Assembly: GCA_964556705.1 (NCBI GenBank)
Contig: CAZKXX010000025.1
Location: 1 to 40,824, forward strand
DNA: 40,824 bases
Direction: 5' to 3'
DNA from: CAZKXX01 sp964556705
GTDB taxonomy: Bacteria > Acidobacteriota > Terriglobia > UBA7540
Shown: piece by piece, positions 1 to 9,471 of the stretch
Numbering within the stretch: position 1 is the stretch's first letter
Layout: every line of letters begins with the position of its first letter
Position numbers and translations under genes: made by a program
Notes under the pieces: model-generated
What the model was told of the DNA's origin: nothing
What the model saw: the letters and a program-made list of their open reading frames with translations, nothing else
The model's database searches: none

Positions 1-220
1 GCTTCATCACCAGCGCCGCGGGCAGCAGGACCATCCCGACGGGCACGACGAGCGCTTCGTGCATCACTTCACGTTCCGTTATTTCTTCCGGTTCGAGGTG
101 GAGCACCTGCTGGCGCGGGCGGGATTCGAGGTCGAGCAGTTTTACGCGGACTTCGACAAAAGCCCCTTCGGCGCCAAGGCGCCCGGCGAACTGATTTTCG
201 TCGCCCGCAGGGCGGCGTAG
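1..220 (+). CDS. Class I SAM-dependent methyltransferase, C-terminal fragment
   Basis: The reading frame is open from the left edge (codons from base 2) and stops at the TAG at 218-220, giving about 72 C-terminal residues. It contains the segment FTFRYFFRFEVEHLLARAGF followed by EVEQFYADFD and ends in LIFVARR. A 'hLL..AGF.v....gdfd..pf' arrangement followed by a final 'eliFvArr' strand is typical of the last beta-strands of class I methyltransferases. The SAM-binding motifs lie outside the window, so the substrate cannot be named. It converges on the minus-strand DUF190 gene 9 bases downstream. Confidence 0.7.
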   Translation, partial: LHHQRRGQQDHPDGHDERFVHHFTFRYFFRFEVEHLLARAGFEVEQFYADFDKSPFGAKAPGELIFVARRAA

Positions 221-229
221 CCGGCGCCG

Positions 230-574
230 CTACTTGCTCGAGCGATAGAGGATAACCCGGACTTTTTCCAAGGTGACCAGCCCGCCCCCGATCATCTCGT
301 CCAGGCGAGGCAGAATGGATTCGATTCGTTCCGTGTCTTCCACGACTTCGACGACGATCGGCAGGTCCTGGGAAAGGCGGAGAATCTTTTCGGTATGGTA
401 GCGGCTCTTTGAACCGTAACCGCCCACGCCGCGCAGGACCGTGACGCCGCTGAACCCTTCGCGCCGGAAAAGTTCGATGATCGCCTGATAGAGCGGCTTG
501 CCTTCCCACTTGTCGGATTCGCCGATGTGGATTCTCATCAGCGTGCGTTCGCCTTCGAATCGCTGGTGTTCCAT
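230..574 (-). CDS. DUF190 family protein, partner of the CrcB fluoride channel
   Basis: A 114-residue protein. The core runs from RIHIGESDKW through GVTVLRGVGGYG to VEVVEDTERI and LVTLEKVRVILY. This is the DUF190 signature: a small ferredoxin-like alpha/beta protein commonly found beside crcB. The ATG at 572-574 (MEHQRF) was chosen because the longer open frame upstream only runs through crcB on a shadow frame; an internal ATG (MRIHIG) is the alternative. It follows crcB with an 8-base gap and almost certainly shares its riboswitch-controlled transcript. The biochemical role is unknown; a regulatory or accessory role in fluoride export is inferred from the context. Confidence 0.85.
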   Translation of the reverse strand: MEHQRFEGERTLMRIHIGESDKWEGKPLYQAIIELFRREGFSGVTVLRGVGGYGSKSRYHTEKILRLSQDLPIVVEVVEDTERIESILPRLDEMIGGGLVTLEKVRVILYRSSK

Positions 575-582
575 GCCGCCTC

Positions 583-954
583 CTACAGCCAATCCGCGAC
601 CCGCATTCCCGCCATCACGCTGACCAATCCACCCAGCACGCTCAGGCCCACGTAAATTCCCGCGCGCATCCATTCTCCGCTTTCGAGCAATTGAACGCTT
701 TCCCACCCGAACGTCGAAAACGTCGTGAAGGCGCCGAAGAATCCGATGGTAATTCCCGTGCGCCATTCCGGGGAGATCGTGAGGTGGTGTAAAGAGTACT
801 GGGCGCTGAGTCCCAGGAAGAAACACCCCAGCAGGTTGACGACGAGCGTTCCGGACGGAAACAAAGGGCCCGTGCGGAACTGGACGAGACCCTGGAGGGC
901 ATAGCGGGCGAGAGTCCCGGCGGCACCGAAGAGGAGCAAAAGGACAATCTTCAA
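583..954 (-). CDS. crcB: Fluoride channel CrcB/Fluc
   Basis: A 123-residue integral membrane protein with four hydrophobic segments (about residues 2-22, 33-53, 63-85, 97-117). It carries family hallmarks: FGAAGTLARY near the N-terminus, TLVVNLLGCFFLG in the second helix and GFFGAFTTFSTF in the third, which holds the fluoride-lining Phe/Thr residues. Fluc proteins are dimeric dual-topology channels that let fluoride leave the cytoplasm. The start is a TTG at 952-954 (MKIVLLL) with only a weak purine-rich stretch upstream; no ATG lies nearby in frame. The gene follows the fluoride riboswitch and its terminator and precedes the DUF190 gene. Confidence 0.93.
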   Translation of the reverse strand: MKIVLLLLFGAAGTLARYALQGLVQFRTGPLFPSGTLVVNLLGCFFLGLSAQYSLHHLTISPEWRTGITIGFFGAFTTFSTFGWESVQLLESGEWMRAGIYVGLSVLGGLVSVMAGMRVADWL

Positions 955-992
955 ACGAATTCAGCTTTCCGCTCGCCGGGACGGCAGGAAGC

Positions 993-1027
993 AAAAAACT
1001 CCCGGACGCCCCTCAGCGGCCAGGAGT
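993..1027 (-). terminator. Riboswitch expression-platform terminator
   Basis: On the minus strand ACTCCTGG (1027-1020) pairs with CCGGGAGT (1005-998) across a 14-base loop and is followed by TTTTTT (998-993). The 5' arm ACTCC is also the conserved 3' end of the fluoride aptamer. Folding the terminator and folding the aptamer are therefore mutually exclusive, which is the expected transcription-ON design for a fluoride riboswitch. Confidence 0.85.
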
Positions 1028-1074
1028 CATCATCCCCAATGCATCGGGGCGGTTCAGGCGAACCCCATCGCCTT
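1019..1074 (-). ncRNA. Fluoride riboswitch (crcB motif) aptamer
   Basis: Read on the minus strand, this contains GGCGATGGGGTTCGCC, then TGAACCGCC, and ends with GATGATGACTCCTG. These are the conserved blocks of the fluoride aptamer (GGnGAUGG, nGUUCGCC, AACCGCC, GAUGACUCCU). A TATCAT -10 with an extended TG (bases 1087-1095 on the opposite strand) sits just upstream and would start transcription right at the aptamer. It lies upstream of crcB, as expected for this class. Fluoride binding should stabilise the aptamer and permit transcription of crcB and the DUF190 gene. Confidence 0.93.
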
Positions 1075-1153
1075 TCGTTCGCTGCTATGATAGCACAAGA
1101 CCTCGGAGTCGCCGGGGCTTTGACGAGTCTGCGAGACCCGCGGCGCGCGGTGC

Positions 1154-2491
1154 TTGACTGAATCTAGCGTGAACCGCAACCGCCAATTCGTCAGCGCTCG
1201 GCTGGTCGTTCTCTGCCTGGACGGCCTGCGGCCGGATCTCTACCGTCGCGCCGGCGAGTTGGGCCTCAAGGTCCCGAACCTCACTCGGCTTGTGGCTGAG
1301 GGAGCGAGCGCGGACGCTGTTGAGAGCGTCTTTCCCTCCACAACCTATCCCGCGCACGCGACGCTCGTGACGGGCGTCGCGCCGCGCGTACACGGAATTT
1401 ACAGCCACCTCGCCTCGCTCGACCCTTTCGAGCCGGCTCGACCTTGGCATTGGCACGCGCAGGCCATCCACGTTCCGGCGCTGTGGAGCGCCACGCGCGC
1501 CGCGGGATTGCGCACCGCCGCCGTCACCTGGCCGGTGAGCGCCGGCGCGCCGATTGACCACAACATTCCGGAGATCTGGGATGCCGGGACGTCCGACCTC
1601 GCCCGGCATCTGGAGGTCATCGGGCGCCATTCAACCCCCGGACTGTTTTCGGAATTGATGGCGGAGCTGAAGCGCACGGCGAGTCACTTGTTCAACGAGC
1701 CCGAGCGCGCGCGAGATCCGGCCACCCTGGACGGGCTGCGCGCCGAAGCAGCGCGGTACCTCTGGAGAAAATACCGGCCCGACCTGTTGATGGTCCACCT
1801 GGTCAGCTTCGACCAGGCCGCGCATCGTACGGGGCCGCTTTCGCCGGAATCTCTCGCCGCCGTCGAGCGGCTGGACGCGGAAATCGGCAGGATTCGAGAG
1901 GCGACAAATGGAAAGGAGCCCGTCCGATTTGTCGTGCTCTCCGATCACGGCTTCGTGCCGGTTGACCGGGAAGCCGCGCCGCTGGTCGCGCTCTGCGAAG
2001 AGGGGCTCTTTCCAACGACCCGGCCTGGACATACCGCGCTCGGCAAGCTCGGAGCGATTCACGCCGGAGGCTCTTTTGCGGTTTACTGGCTCGAGGAACC
2101 GGACGCCGCGGAACGGCGCGCGCTCGAGAGGGCGGTCCTGAAGCTCGAGCAGTCCGGCGCGGTGGCTGAAGTGGTGGGGCGCGACCGGCTGGAAACGCTC
2201 CAAGCCGACCCCGACGCCGAGTTCATTCTGGATGCCGCGCCGGGTTACTACTTTTCCGACCGCCGCGACGGCCCGCTGGTCCGGCCGTCGGAGAAGGACC
2301 ACGGGACGCACGGCCACCTGCCGACGCGCCCGGGCCTCGAGGCCGCTTTCCTTGTCGCCGGTCCGGGCGTTTCACCGGGGAAAAAGCTGGGACGCATCCG
2401 GCTGACCCAGGTGGCTCGCGTCCTCGCCGCATCGCTCGCCTTGTCGGCCGACCTCCTCATGGGGCGCGACGACCTTCTCGATTTATCCTGA
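1154..2491 (+). CDS. Alkaline-phosphatase-superfamily phosphodiesterase (nucleotide pyrophosphatase type)
   Basis: A protein of about 445 residues of the type I phosphodiesterase/nucleotide pyrophosphatase family. Metal and nucleophile motifs are visible: VVLCLDGLRPDLY near the N-terminus (first metal Asp), FPSTTYPAHATLVTG (Thr nucleophile), MVHLVSFDQAAH, VVLSDHGF and KDHGTHGHLP. The family hydrolyses phosphodiester or pyrophosphate bonds with two zinc ions. No clear signal peptide is seen, so the location is uncertain. The start is unsettled: TTG at 1154 gives the full frame, and GTG at 1169 (VNRNRQF) is 15 bases downstream. It begins a plus-strand run with the HExxH protein and a second phosphodiesterase. 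Its substrate cannot be told from sequence. Confidence 0.8.
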   Translation: MTESSVNRNRQFVSARLVVLCLDGLRPDLYRRAGELGLKVPNLTRLVAEGASADAVESVFPSTTYPAHATLVTGVAPRVHGIYSHLASLDPFEPARPWHWHAQAIHVPALWSATRAAGLRTAAVTWPVSAGAPIDHNIPEIWDAGTSDLARHLEVIGRHSTPGLFSELMAELKRTASHLFNEPERARDPATLDGLRAEAARYLWRKYRPDLLMVHLVSFDQAAHRTGPLSPESLAAVERLDAEIGRIREATNGKEPVRFVVLSDHGFVPVDREAAPLVALCEEGLFPTTRPGHTALGKLGAIHAGGSFAVYWLEEPDAAERRALERAVLKLEQSGAVAEVVGRDRLETLQADPDAEFILDAAPGYYFSDRRDGPLVRPSEKDHGTHGHLPTRPGLEAAFLVAGPGVSPGKKLGRIRLTQVARVLAASLALSADLLMGRDDLLDLS

Positions 2492-2522
2492 CCGCCCCTG
2501 CCGCGCGCGCTAAAATCAGGAC

Positions 2523-3215
2523 ATGAACGCGAGGAGCAAAGTCGCGGCGCCGGTCATTGAACGCTATCTTCGCGCGCGGCCTCGTCTCGTCCGCTGGCGG
2601 GAATGGCTGTGGCGGCGCCGGTATCGGCTGACGCAGTTTCCGAACGACGAAGGACCGCTCCTCGTCCTGGCGCATCCGTCCGGAGCCGCTCCCTTCGCCC
2701 GCTTGCTGGCCCGTTCGGTCGAAGAGGATTGGAGCCAGGTTCCTGCCGGGGCTCGCGCGCTTTACGGCGGGGTCCTCGAGGGCGTCCCCGGGCTCGTCGT
2801 CGTCCAGCTTGTGCGGAAGAACGTGTGCGGCTGCCTGGGTCACCGCCACGTGCTCGTCACCGAAGAGCCCTTCGCCGTGCCGCACGACGCCTTCGGGGGA
2901 GTTCCCGTGGGGGAAGTGGACATCGCCTACGAGCGGGTCCGGAACTGGCAGCCGTTGCCCCTTTCGGATACGGCGCTCGACACGCGATTCCTCGTGGGGA
3001 CGCGGCTGGACGAGTTCCGCTCTCTGCAATTCCGCCTGCGCCTGCTCAGCGTGCTGCTCCACGAAATGCATCACCTGGTGTCACCCCAGGCGCCGGAATC
3101 CGAAGTGCGCGGCCGCAGCATCAGTTTCTACCGCGACGCGCTGGCCGATTACGTCGAGCGCGCGACGTCTTCGCTGTCCTTCACCATCGACCGCTCGTTC
3201 TCCCGCTTCGGTTGA
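2523..3215 (+). CDS. Uncharacterised protein with an HExxH zinc-protease-like motif
   Basis: A 230-residue protein that I do not recognise as a named family. Features: an Arg-rich N-terminus (about residues 10-35), a CGC motif near residue 100 (KNVCGCLGHRH), and HEMHH at about residues 180-184 inside an amphipathic helix (LRLLSVLLHEMHHL). A downstream helix FYRDALADYVERA carries Asp and Glu residues that could supply a third ligand. HExxH with a downstream acidic ligand suggests a metal-dependent hydrolase, but this is inference from the motif. There is no signal peptide. The ATG at 2523 follows the previous stop by about 30 bases, and the gene sits between two phosphodiesterase genes, probably in the same transcript. 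Confidence 0.6.
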   Translation: MNARSKVAAPVIERYLRARPRLVRWREWLWRRRYRLTQFPNDEGPLLVLAHPSGAAPFARLLARSVEEDWSQVPAGARALYGGVLEGVPGLVVVQLVRKNVCGCLGHRHVLVTEEPFAVPHDAFGGVPVGEVDIAYERVRNWQPLPLSDTALDTRFLVGTRLDEFRSLQFRLRLLSVLLHEMHHLVSPQAPESEVRGRSISFYRDALADYVERATSSLSFTIDRSFSRFG

Positions 3216-3306
3216 CGCCGCGGTGGGCGTCCTCCCACCTCGACCACCGCGGTCCGCTGTTTTCCCTCGACGCGAGCGAACCCGGCCTCTAAAATGTATT
3301 CTTCGA

Positions 3307-5334
3307 ATGTTCATGGACCTTTTCGAGCAGCCGCTTCGTTTACGCGCGGGCGCACTCCTGCTGGCCGGGGTTACTCTGCTGGCCGGTTGCGGGGGACCTT
3401 CCTCGAGGCCGGTTGAAAAGCAAGTTGTCGTCCTGGGTTTCGACGGCGCCGACCCGAACTTGGCAGAGCAGTGGATGAAGGAAGGCCGCCTGCCCCATCT
3501 CGCGCGGCTGGCCGAAAAAGGGTCGTTCCTTCCGCTGGGGACTACGAATCCGCCGGAATCGCCCGTCGCCTGGGCCACGTTTGCTACGGGGCTCAATCCG
3601 GGCGGGACCGGCATCTTTGATTTTCTCCGCCGCGACCCGCAGAACTATCTTCCCGAGCTGGCGCTCGTCGAGCGCGAAAAACCCAGGTTTCTTTTCGGAC
3701 TGATTCCCATCAAGCCACCCCGGGTGATCAACCAGCGCCACGGCGTCCCGTTTTACAAGACTGCGGCCGAGGCAGGCTACAAGACCACGGTCCTGCGCAT
3801 GCCGCTGGAGTTTCCACCCACGCCTCTTCCCGGAGGGAAGCTCTGGGCGGGACTGAGCGTGCCGGACCTGCGCGCCACCTGGGGAACGTTCTTCTACTTC
3901 GGCACGGACCTGACGCAGTGGGACGTGGGCGACACCGAATTCGGCGGCAAACTGGTTCGGCTGGAGATGGACGGAGTCGAGGCGGCGGCGGAAGTGGAGG
4001 GGCCTGTCAATCCGACGCGTGACGATTTTGTGCGTCTCTCACTCCCCATCCGCTTCGCCGTTTCGCCCGAAGGTCATGCGGTGACGATTCACTTTGCCGG
4101 GCGGACGGAGACGATTGCGGAAGGCCAATGGAGCGGCTGGTTTCTGGCGAAGTTCCGCATCACGCCGTTTCTTTCCGCGCGCGCCATTTCGCGTTTCTAT
4201 TGCCTGCAAGCTTCACCGGACCTGCGGGTTTACATGTCGCCGCTCAACCTCGACCCGCGGGACCCGCCCCTGCCGATTTCGCAACCCGGCAGTTACGCTT
4301 CTGAACTCGTCTCCAGGCACGGGCTCTTCAAGACGCTCGGGTGGTGGCACGATACCTGGGCGCTGAACGAGGAAAAGATTGACGAAGCGGTTTTCCTCGA
4401 AGACACCTTCCGCACCATGGAGCAGCAGGGGAAGATCACCGTCGATGAGCTGCGCAGCGACCCGCCCAGCCTGCTGGTCTCCATCTTCACGGCCACCGAC
4501 AGCGTCTCACACATGTTCTTCCGACTCATGGACCCTGAACACCCGCGCTACGACCCCGACCTCGCCGAGAAATATGGCAGCGCCATTCGCGAGACCTACG
4601 AGCGCATGGACCGCATCGTCGGCGAAGTGGAACGAGCCATGAAGCCCGGAGGGACGCTCATCGTCGTCTCCGACCACGGCTTCCACACCTGGCGCAAGGG
4701 ATTCAACACGAATACCTGGCTCGTCGAGAATGGCTATATGACTCTGAAGCAGCCCGGCGCCGAAGACCAGCTCTATAACCTCGACCAGCTCTTCGGGCAG
4801 GGAAGTTTCTTCCCCAACACGCACTGGAGCCGCACGCGCGCCTACGCGCTCGGCCTGGGACAAATCTATCTCAACCTGCGCGGGCGCGAACGCGACGGAA
4901 TCGTTGAGCCGGGCGAGGAAGCCGACCGGCTCATGCGCGAGATCCAGGAAAAGCTCGAAGCTGTCCGCGACCCGGACACCGGCGAACTCGTTGTGCAGAA
5001 GGCTTACCTCGGCCGCGAAATCTTCCACGGCGCCCACACGGACAAGGCCGCTGACCTTCAGGTCAATTTCCGCTCCGGCTATCGCACCTCGTGGCAGACT
5101 GCGCTGGGGGCTGTGCCCGCGGGGATCGTCGTCGCCAACATGAAGAAGTGGAGCGGCGACCACTGCGCTTCCGACCCCAGCGATACGGCAGGGATCCTGT
5201 TTACCAACCGGAAGGTGGTGGGCCAGGGTTCGGCTCCCTACTCCTTACAGGACATCGCCCCGACCGTTCTTTCCCTCCTTGGCTTGTCGCCTGCCTCCGA
5301 GCTCGACGGCAAAAGTTTCAATTTCGAGCAGTAA
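3307..5334 (+). CDS. Alkaline-phosphatase-superfamily phosphodiesterase lipoprotein
   Basis: A 675-residue protein starting MFMDLFEQPL, with a hydrophobic segment ending in the lipobox LLAGC (Cys at about residue 30), so it is probably a lipoprotein facing the periplasm. The catalytic domain follows directly: VVVLGFDGADPNL (first metal Asp), PPESPVAWATFATGLNPG (nucleophile region), GTLIVVSDHGFHTWRKGFN, and a C-terminal IAPTVLSLLGLSP typical of this superfamily. The frame is open much further upstream, but that part overlaps the preceding gene; the ATG at 3307 (or ATG 3313) gives the signal sequence. The large insert (about residues 180-320) is characteristic of long bacterial members. The substrate is unknown; lipid or glycan phosphoesters are possible. 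Confidence 0.8.
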   Translation: MFMDLFEQPLRLRAGALLLAGVTLLAGCGGPSSRPVEKQVVVLGFDGADPNLAEQWMKEGRLPHLARLAEKGSFLPLGTTNPPESPVAWATFATGLNPGGTGIFDFLRRDPQNYLPELALVEREKPRFLFGLIPIKPPRVINQRHGVPFYKTAAEAGYKTTVLRMPLEFPPTPLPGGKLWAGLSVPDLRATWGTFFYFGTDLTQWDVGDTEFGGKLVRLEMDGVEAAAEVEGPVNPTRDDFVRLSLPIRFAVSPEGHAVTIHFAGRTETIAEGQWSGWFLAKFRITPFLSARAISRFYCLQASPDLRVYMSPLNLDPRDPPLPISQPGSYASELVSRHGLFKTLGWWHDTWALNEEKIDEAVFLEDTFRTMEQQGKITVDELRSDPPSLLVSIFTATDSVSHMFFRLMDPEHPRYDPDLAEKYGSAIRETYERMDRIVGEVERAMKPGGTLIVVSDHGFHTWRKGFNTNTWLVENGYMTLKQPGAEDQLYNLDQLFGQGSFFPNTHWSRTRAYALGLGQIYLNLRGRERDGIVEPGEEADRLMREIQEKLEAVRDPDTGELVVQKAYLGREIFHGAHTDKAADLQVNFRSGYRTSWQTALGAVPAGIVVANMKKWSGDHCASDPSDTAGILFTNRKVVGQGSAPYSLQDIAPTVLSLLGLSPASELDGKSFNFEQ

Positions 5335-5736
5335 CGCGGTACTCGAATGATTTCGGTTTTCGGGCTGTGGAAAACGCGAGTTTCTGAAAATTTGGATATG
5401 AGATAATGGAGGCTTCGCTGGAGCCGGAGTTCAAAAAGCCAGAAGACTTGATTCTTCAATAGGATGGCATACTTTCCCGGTGCGGAGGGTTGGCGAAAGA
5501 CTTGCTTGACAAAGGACGGAATGTAGGTGTAATTTTCCCGCACTTTCATGTGCCTCATTCGGGAGGCGCGGATCTTTCATCATACGCAGTGATTTTGGGC
5601 AGTTTCCCCTGGGGTAGCTTCGAGCGCAGCATGTATGCGAAGGATGACCTTCTCTCTGTCCTCGCTTTATCGGCTATTCAGATCTATTTCGCTTGTTCTT
5701 TCGCTCAAATTCAATCCTCTCAGCAGGGGGTTTCGA
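5335..5736 (+). promoter_or_regulatory. 402-base intergenic region with a sigma-70-type promoter for the TonB receptor
   Basis: No credible gene is seen here. The best promoter is TTGACA at 5506-5511 and TAATTT at 5530-5535 with an 18-base spacer. This would leave a leader of about 195 bases before the receptor start at 5737. The ribosome site is the purine run AGCAGGGGG about 8 bases before the ATG. The region is more AT-rich than its surroundings. Confidence 0.5.
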
Positions 5737-8700
5737 ATGTTTAGGCCCGGATGCAAGGCGATACTTGGGGCCCTCGGAGTTGCAGTCTGTTGCTTGCTTC
5801 TCGGAACCACGGCCTTGTTCGGCCAAGGCTCATCGGCGGCGATCACCGGCGTGGTGACCGACCCGACGGGCGCCGTGATTCCCGGTGCGAGCGTCACCAT
5901 CACCAACCAGCGGACTGGTGTGGATTACAGTCTCAAGACCAACAACTCCGGCGTTTACAGCTTGCCGGCTCTGCTTCCTGGTTTATACACGGTGCGCGTG
6001 GAGGCCCGGGGCTTCAAAGTCCACGTCCATCGCGACTTGGAACTGACGGTCAACCAGATTCTGCGCATTGACGTGGCCATGGAACTGGGCACGGAGGCCC
6101 AGGTGGTGACCGTGGAAGCGGCGGCGCCGCTCGTCAACACCGAAGAAGGGCGGCTGTCGGCGCTGGTGAGTGGAACGCAAGTGCAGAACATGCCGCTCAA
6201 CGGGCGCAACATCTACCAGCTCATGCAACTGGCTCCGGGCGCGATCAACTCGACCGGTATCAATCTGGAGACCGACAACGGCGGAAGCCAAACGAACGTC
6301 AACGGGACGCGCGCCAACTTCAATGGGTTCCTCATCGATGGGGTGGCGAACAAAGGCTTGAGCGGTGGTTCCAACGCCCAGCCTTCGCCCGACTTCGTCC
6401 AGGAATTCCGCATCATGACGAACAATTACTCGGCGGAGTACGGGAACAGCGCCGGCTCCGTCACCGACGTCAGCATCAAGTCAGGGACAAACGAGTTTCA
6501 CGGTTCCGCCTATGAGTACCTCCGCAACGACAAGCTCAACGCGNNNNNNNNNNGAACTTCTTCGACGATCAGAGGCAGCTCTGGCGCCAGAATCAGTTCG
6601 GCGCCACGATTGGCGGCCCCATCAAGAAGGAGAGGCTGTTCTTCTTCGGCGGATACGAAGGCCAGCGGTTCCGAACCGAGGCTCCCAAGTTAATCGAAGT
6701 TGAAACGCCGGGGTGGGCCGCAGCCGTACGCAATGCGTTGCCGGGTTCGGTCGCGGCTTATCTCTACAACCAGTTTCCGTTCCCGGGCACACCTACGGAG
6801 GGCTTTACCACCCTTCAGGAAATGGTCGAGGGCACTCTGTTCAATGACATCGGCTTTGCGCCGGAAGACCTTCCGGGGGGCAACCCGTTCCTGGCCTACA
6901 CCAGCCCCTGCTTTCTCCTGACGAACCTAGGGATTGGTGACGCGGCATTCTCCGGTGGTCCGAACTGGGGGGACGCTCAGGCGACCGCGAATCGGTTTGC
7001 CGCTATCCTGGGCGTGGACGCTGCCGAACACGCGGCGATCCAGGCTGACATCGCGTCCAATCCGGCGTGCGCGGGGCTGGTTTCTCCCGGCATTACCGAC
7101 GGGGCATTTCCGCGCGACGGCTTCGTGAAAGGTCTGATCCGGGCAAACGCCGCCACACGAACGTCTGGTGTCTTCTACAACGGCGACATGTTCACCATTC
7201 GGGGCGATTACCAGGGGGAAAAGACGCGCATCTTCGCCCGCTATCTCGACCTGTTCTATGACGACCCGAATGTTACTTTGCTCGACTCGCAGTTCCGTGG
7301 CTTCACGGTTCCGGGCGATTTCCGCTTCCCGAACGCCGCCGCCGGGATTGTTTACAATATTTCGCCAGCCACGGTGAATGAATTCCGCGCCGGCTACACG
7401 CGGAACCGGATCAGCAACATCCCGGACCCCTCGCAGTTCGGAGTCCCGCAAATCAGCTTTGACTTTGGGGAGACGGGCTTCGGGGCCTATAACGGCTATC
7501 CGCAGTTCTTTACCGAAAACGTCTTCCACTTCTCCGACATGGTCGCTACGGTGAGGGGGAAGCACTCCCTGAAATTCGGCGGCGAATTCCGGCGCAACCA
7601 GGAGAACAGCGAATTCAACGTCGGCCGACCGAGCTACTACTTCTTTGACTACCTGTACTTCGCCGCGGACCTTCCGTACGTCCAGGCTGCAGGGGTGAAC
7701 CCCGAACTGGTAACGGGCGGCTCCGCCCACATTGATACGAACATCCGGGCGTGGCGGAACTACGAGTTGGGCTTCTTCGTGCAGGACGACTGGAAGGTCA
7801 CCAAGAATCTCACCTTTAACCTCGGCCTGCGGTGGGATTTCTACAGTCCCCACGTGGAGAAATACGGGGCGATGACGCGTTTCATCATTCCCTCCGGAGG
7901 CTTGGCAGCCGTCAACTGCGCTGCGCAGGTGGGTGGTAACTGCGTCGAGCCGCCCTCCGCGGTGGGAAATGCTCCCACAGGCGGATTCGCTGTGGCCGAC
8001 GAGTTGTTTGCTCCTGACAAGAACAACTTCTCGCCCCGCTTCGGGTTCGCTTGGGATCCGTTTGGGACAGGGAAGACCTCGATTCGCGGCGGGATCGCTG
8101 TCTTCTACCAGACGACATTCTGGAACTCGCTCTCCAATTCGCGATGGAATCTCCCCTTCTACTCCTTCAACATCGCGATGCCGATCTTTGGTTTTCCGGG
8201 ATTGCCAACTTATGGCCCCACGAATGTGGACGGTACACCTTCCGGGGCTACGGTAACTCATACGGGTGCCCCGGCCAACGCGGGCCAGGGGCCTGAAGGG
8301 CTGGGATTTGCGGGCAACATCATGGGTTGGCTGCCGAGCAATCCCAACCTGGCGTTCCTGACGGGAATCCCGGATCCCGACGGGCTCCGGAGTCCTTACG
8401 TTGAGAACGGCTTCCTTGGGATCCAGCACGAGCTTTTCCCGAACACCGTCCTGGAAGTCAATTGGGTGGGAACGTTCGGAAAGAAGCTCTACTGGGCGGA
8501 GAACCCGAACCGTGTCGTTAACGGACGGGCTCGCGGTCCTATCGCCAACCCTTGTGACTCCGCGGCGCCGCCGGCCACCACCCCCTTGCTGAACCCCTGC
8601 TTCGGCGTCATGCGCACCTGGAAGAACAGTGTGACGTCGAACTACAACGCCTTGCAGGTGCAGTTCATCCGGCGGATGCATCGTGGGCTGGCCTTTACGA

Positions 8701-9413
8701 CGGCCTATACTTGGGCGCACTGGCTGGACTATCGCTCCACGTGGCACGCCCTGACGACCAGTGCGGCAGCCACCGAGTTCAACGGTTTCGGGGCTTCCGG
8801 TTACTCGCTTGATCCAAATAACTTGAGACTTGAATACGGAAATGCCTCTTTCGACATCCGGCAGCGCCTCACCTCTTCGATTGTGTGGGAGCTGCCCTGG
8901 CTCAAGGAGCAGCACGGTGTGGCGGGGAAAATCTTCGGCGGTTGGCAGACGAATTATCTGGTCAGCTACCAGTCCGGGTTCCCCTTCACCTTGGGCGCCC
9001 GTCGCGACTTCAACGGCGACGGCTTCCGGAACGACCGGCCGGATACGCCGGTCTTCGGAAACAGCTATCCCTTCCGGAACGGCGACTTCCTGCTGGGATC
9101 CGGGCCGGATGGCGGGTCGCTTATGCAGTCGCTCTTCAGCCTGGTTCCCACTCCAGCCTCTGGAACGAATGGGAATCTGGGGCGGAACACGTACCGCGGC
9201 CCGGACCAGTTCCAGGTGGATTTCTCGCTCTTCAAGACCATCCCGCTGCGGGGGGAGACTACCGATCTCCAGTTCCGGGCCGAGTTCTACAACGTGTTCA
9301 ATCGCGTCAATCTCCTTCCGCCCATCGCTCGAATGGACTCGGGCGTGTTCGGAATCGCCACTGAGGCCTTCGACCCGCGAGTTATTCAGTTCGGGTTGAG
9401 GCTTCAGTTCTAG
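5737..9413 (+). CDS. Oar-like TonB-dependent receptor with carboxypeptidase-regulatory N-terminus (interrupted by an assembly gap)
   Basis: An outer-membrane protein of about 1,220 residues. The signal peptide (about residues 1-32, ending ALFGQ) is followed by a carboxypeptidase-regulatory-like fold (GVVTDPTGAVIPGASVTITN to VAMELG), a plug domain (NMPLNGRNIYQLMQLAPGA) and a long beta-barrel ending in FGLRLQF with the terminal Phe of barrel proteins. Acidobacteriota carry many such paralogues, thought to import large oligosaccharides or other polymers. The reading frame before the N run (6544-6553) and the frame after it (from 6555, NFFDDQRQ) differ by the run length, so the apparent frameshift is an artefact of the placeholder. 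The start at 5737 is supported by an AGGGGG site and the signal peptide. Confidence 0.9.
6544..6553. other. Assembly gap (10 N) inside the TonB receptor
   Basis: Ten Ns separate codon GCG (6541-6543) from G AAC TTC TTC. For an intact gene the number of missing bases must be 2 modulo 3, which 10 is not. In Oar-like proteins the segment is usually ...LNARNFFD..., so as few as two bases (making one Arg codon) could be missing. Confidence 0.9.
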
Positions 9414-9435
9414 TCGAACTCCGGAAGGAAACATC

Positions 9436-9471
9436 AAGGGGGACGAGCCATCGTCCCCCTTCTTGTTTTCT
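9436..9471 (+). terminator. Intrinsic terminator after the TonB receptor
   Basis: AAGGGGGACGA (9436-9446) and TCGTCCCCCTT (9451-9461) form a perfect 11-bp stem with a GCCA loop, followed by the T-rich tail CTTGTTTTC. It lies 22 bases after the receptor stop codon. Confidence 0.9.

Noticed and set aside
230..994. 254-residue version of the DUF190 gene
   Set aside because: The extra N-terminus lies inside crcB in another frame and is not DUF190-like; the ATG at 574 is a better start.
6927..9437. 836-residue minus-strand open frame opposite the TonB receptor
   Set aside because: It is an antisense shadow of a GC-rich gene; the plus strand shows clear receptor motifs and the minus protein has none.
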